Source: Alphaproteobacteria bacterium (lineage in GTDB: Bacteria > Pseudomonadota > Alphaproteobacteria > GCA-2731375). From it: 64,000 nucleotides of DNA. Below are positions 63,962-64,000 of this stretch, one piece after another. Within the stretch, counting starts at the first letter, position 1. Every line of letters begins with the position of its first letter. The position numbers were made by a program, and so were the translations under genes. The notes below the pieces were generated by a model. It saw nothing but the letters and a program-made list of their open reading frames with translations. It was not told where the DNA came from and did no database searches. Location of the stretch: assembly GCA_016776605.1 (NCBI GenBank), contig JADHTB010000012.1, positions 47,396-111,395 of the forward strand. Direction: 5' to 3'.

Positions 63962-64000
63962 GACTGTTAGTGCGATTGGCCGGGCCACCCCCGCCCCCAC

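Overview
The window reads as a chromosomal segment of a free-living, aerobic, heterotrophic alphaproteobacterium, probably Rhodospirillales-like; this placement is inferred from gene content, not from a phylogeny. Supporting signs are a ctaC-ctaD-ctaB-(small ORF)-ctaG-ctaE order, a CpdR-like single-domain response regulator after hpt, a long dCTP deaminase of the alphaproteobacterial type, an ftsE-ftsX-ydcF-plsC run with an MJ0042-finger protein opposite it, GC-rich codon use, and frequent GTG or TTG starts. No rRNA, tRNA, CRISPR array, prophage or intact insertion sequence was recognised.

Positions 1-28.7 kb are a patchwork of small catabolic operons. They hold a truncated PaaK-like CoA ligase with a divergent alanine-racemase-like gene, a molybdenum hydroxylase (FAD, 2Fe-2S and Mo subunits) coupled to an ACMSD-type amidohydrolase, an HlyD/FtsX/ATPase export system preceded by a short HPF, an acyl-CoA ligase with another amidohydrolase, a LeuB-like dehydrogenase, and a type III polyketide synthase coupled to an ICMT-family methyltransferase. 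They continue with a CaiB-type CoA transferase, two SDRs, an esterase, a third amidohydrolase with a TauE-like exporter, three luciferase-like oxidoreductases, a SAM methyltransferase and a beta-lactamase-fold esterase. The recurring enzyme types suggest breakdown of aromatic or cyclic organic acids and their CoA thioesters, but no complete pathway can be assigned.

Positions 28.9-47 kb are mostly housekeeping and signalling genes: B12-dependent ribonucleotide reductase, plsC, a YdcF-like protein, ftsX, ftsE, an MJ0042/DUF3426 protein, hpt, a cpdR-like gene, an enolase-superfamily enzyme, dCTP deaminase, a PAS histidine kinase divergent from a receiver protein, a pentapeptide-repeat protein, a dienelactone hydrolase, a stand-alone DnaB-type ATPase domain and tldD. 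Positions 47-58.5 kb are one long plus-strand run: the aa3 oxidase and its assembly factors, then an M32 carboxypeptidase, threonine synthase, an M16 protease, an acetyltransferase and a YggU protein. Positions 58.5-64 kb hold a GGDEF/EAL protein, an orphan tungstate-type permease, two tandem NodB-fold deacetylases and a divergent SMP-30 protein.

The main unexplained structure is a dispersed repeat of about 104 bp, present five times (11.3, 28.8, 41.5, 43.0 and 44.1 kb). It can fold into two hairpins and has TAGAGCA/TGCTCTA-like ends. Two inverted copies bracket the pentapeptide-repeat gene within 20 bp on each side, and another supplies the stop codon of the dienelactone hydrolase gene. A perfect 22-bp palindrome upstream of the cytochrome oxidase operon is the other notable non-coding signal.
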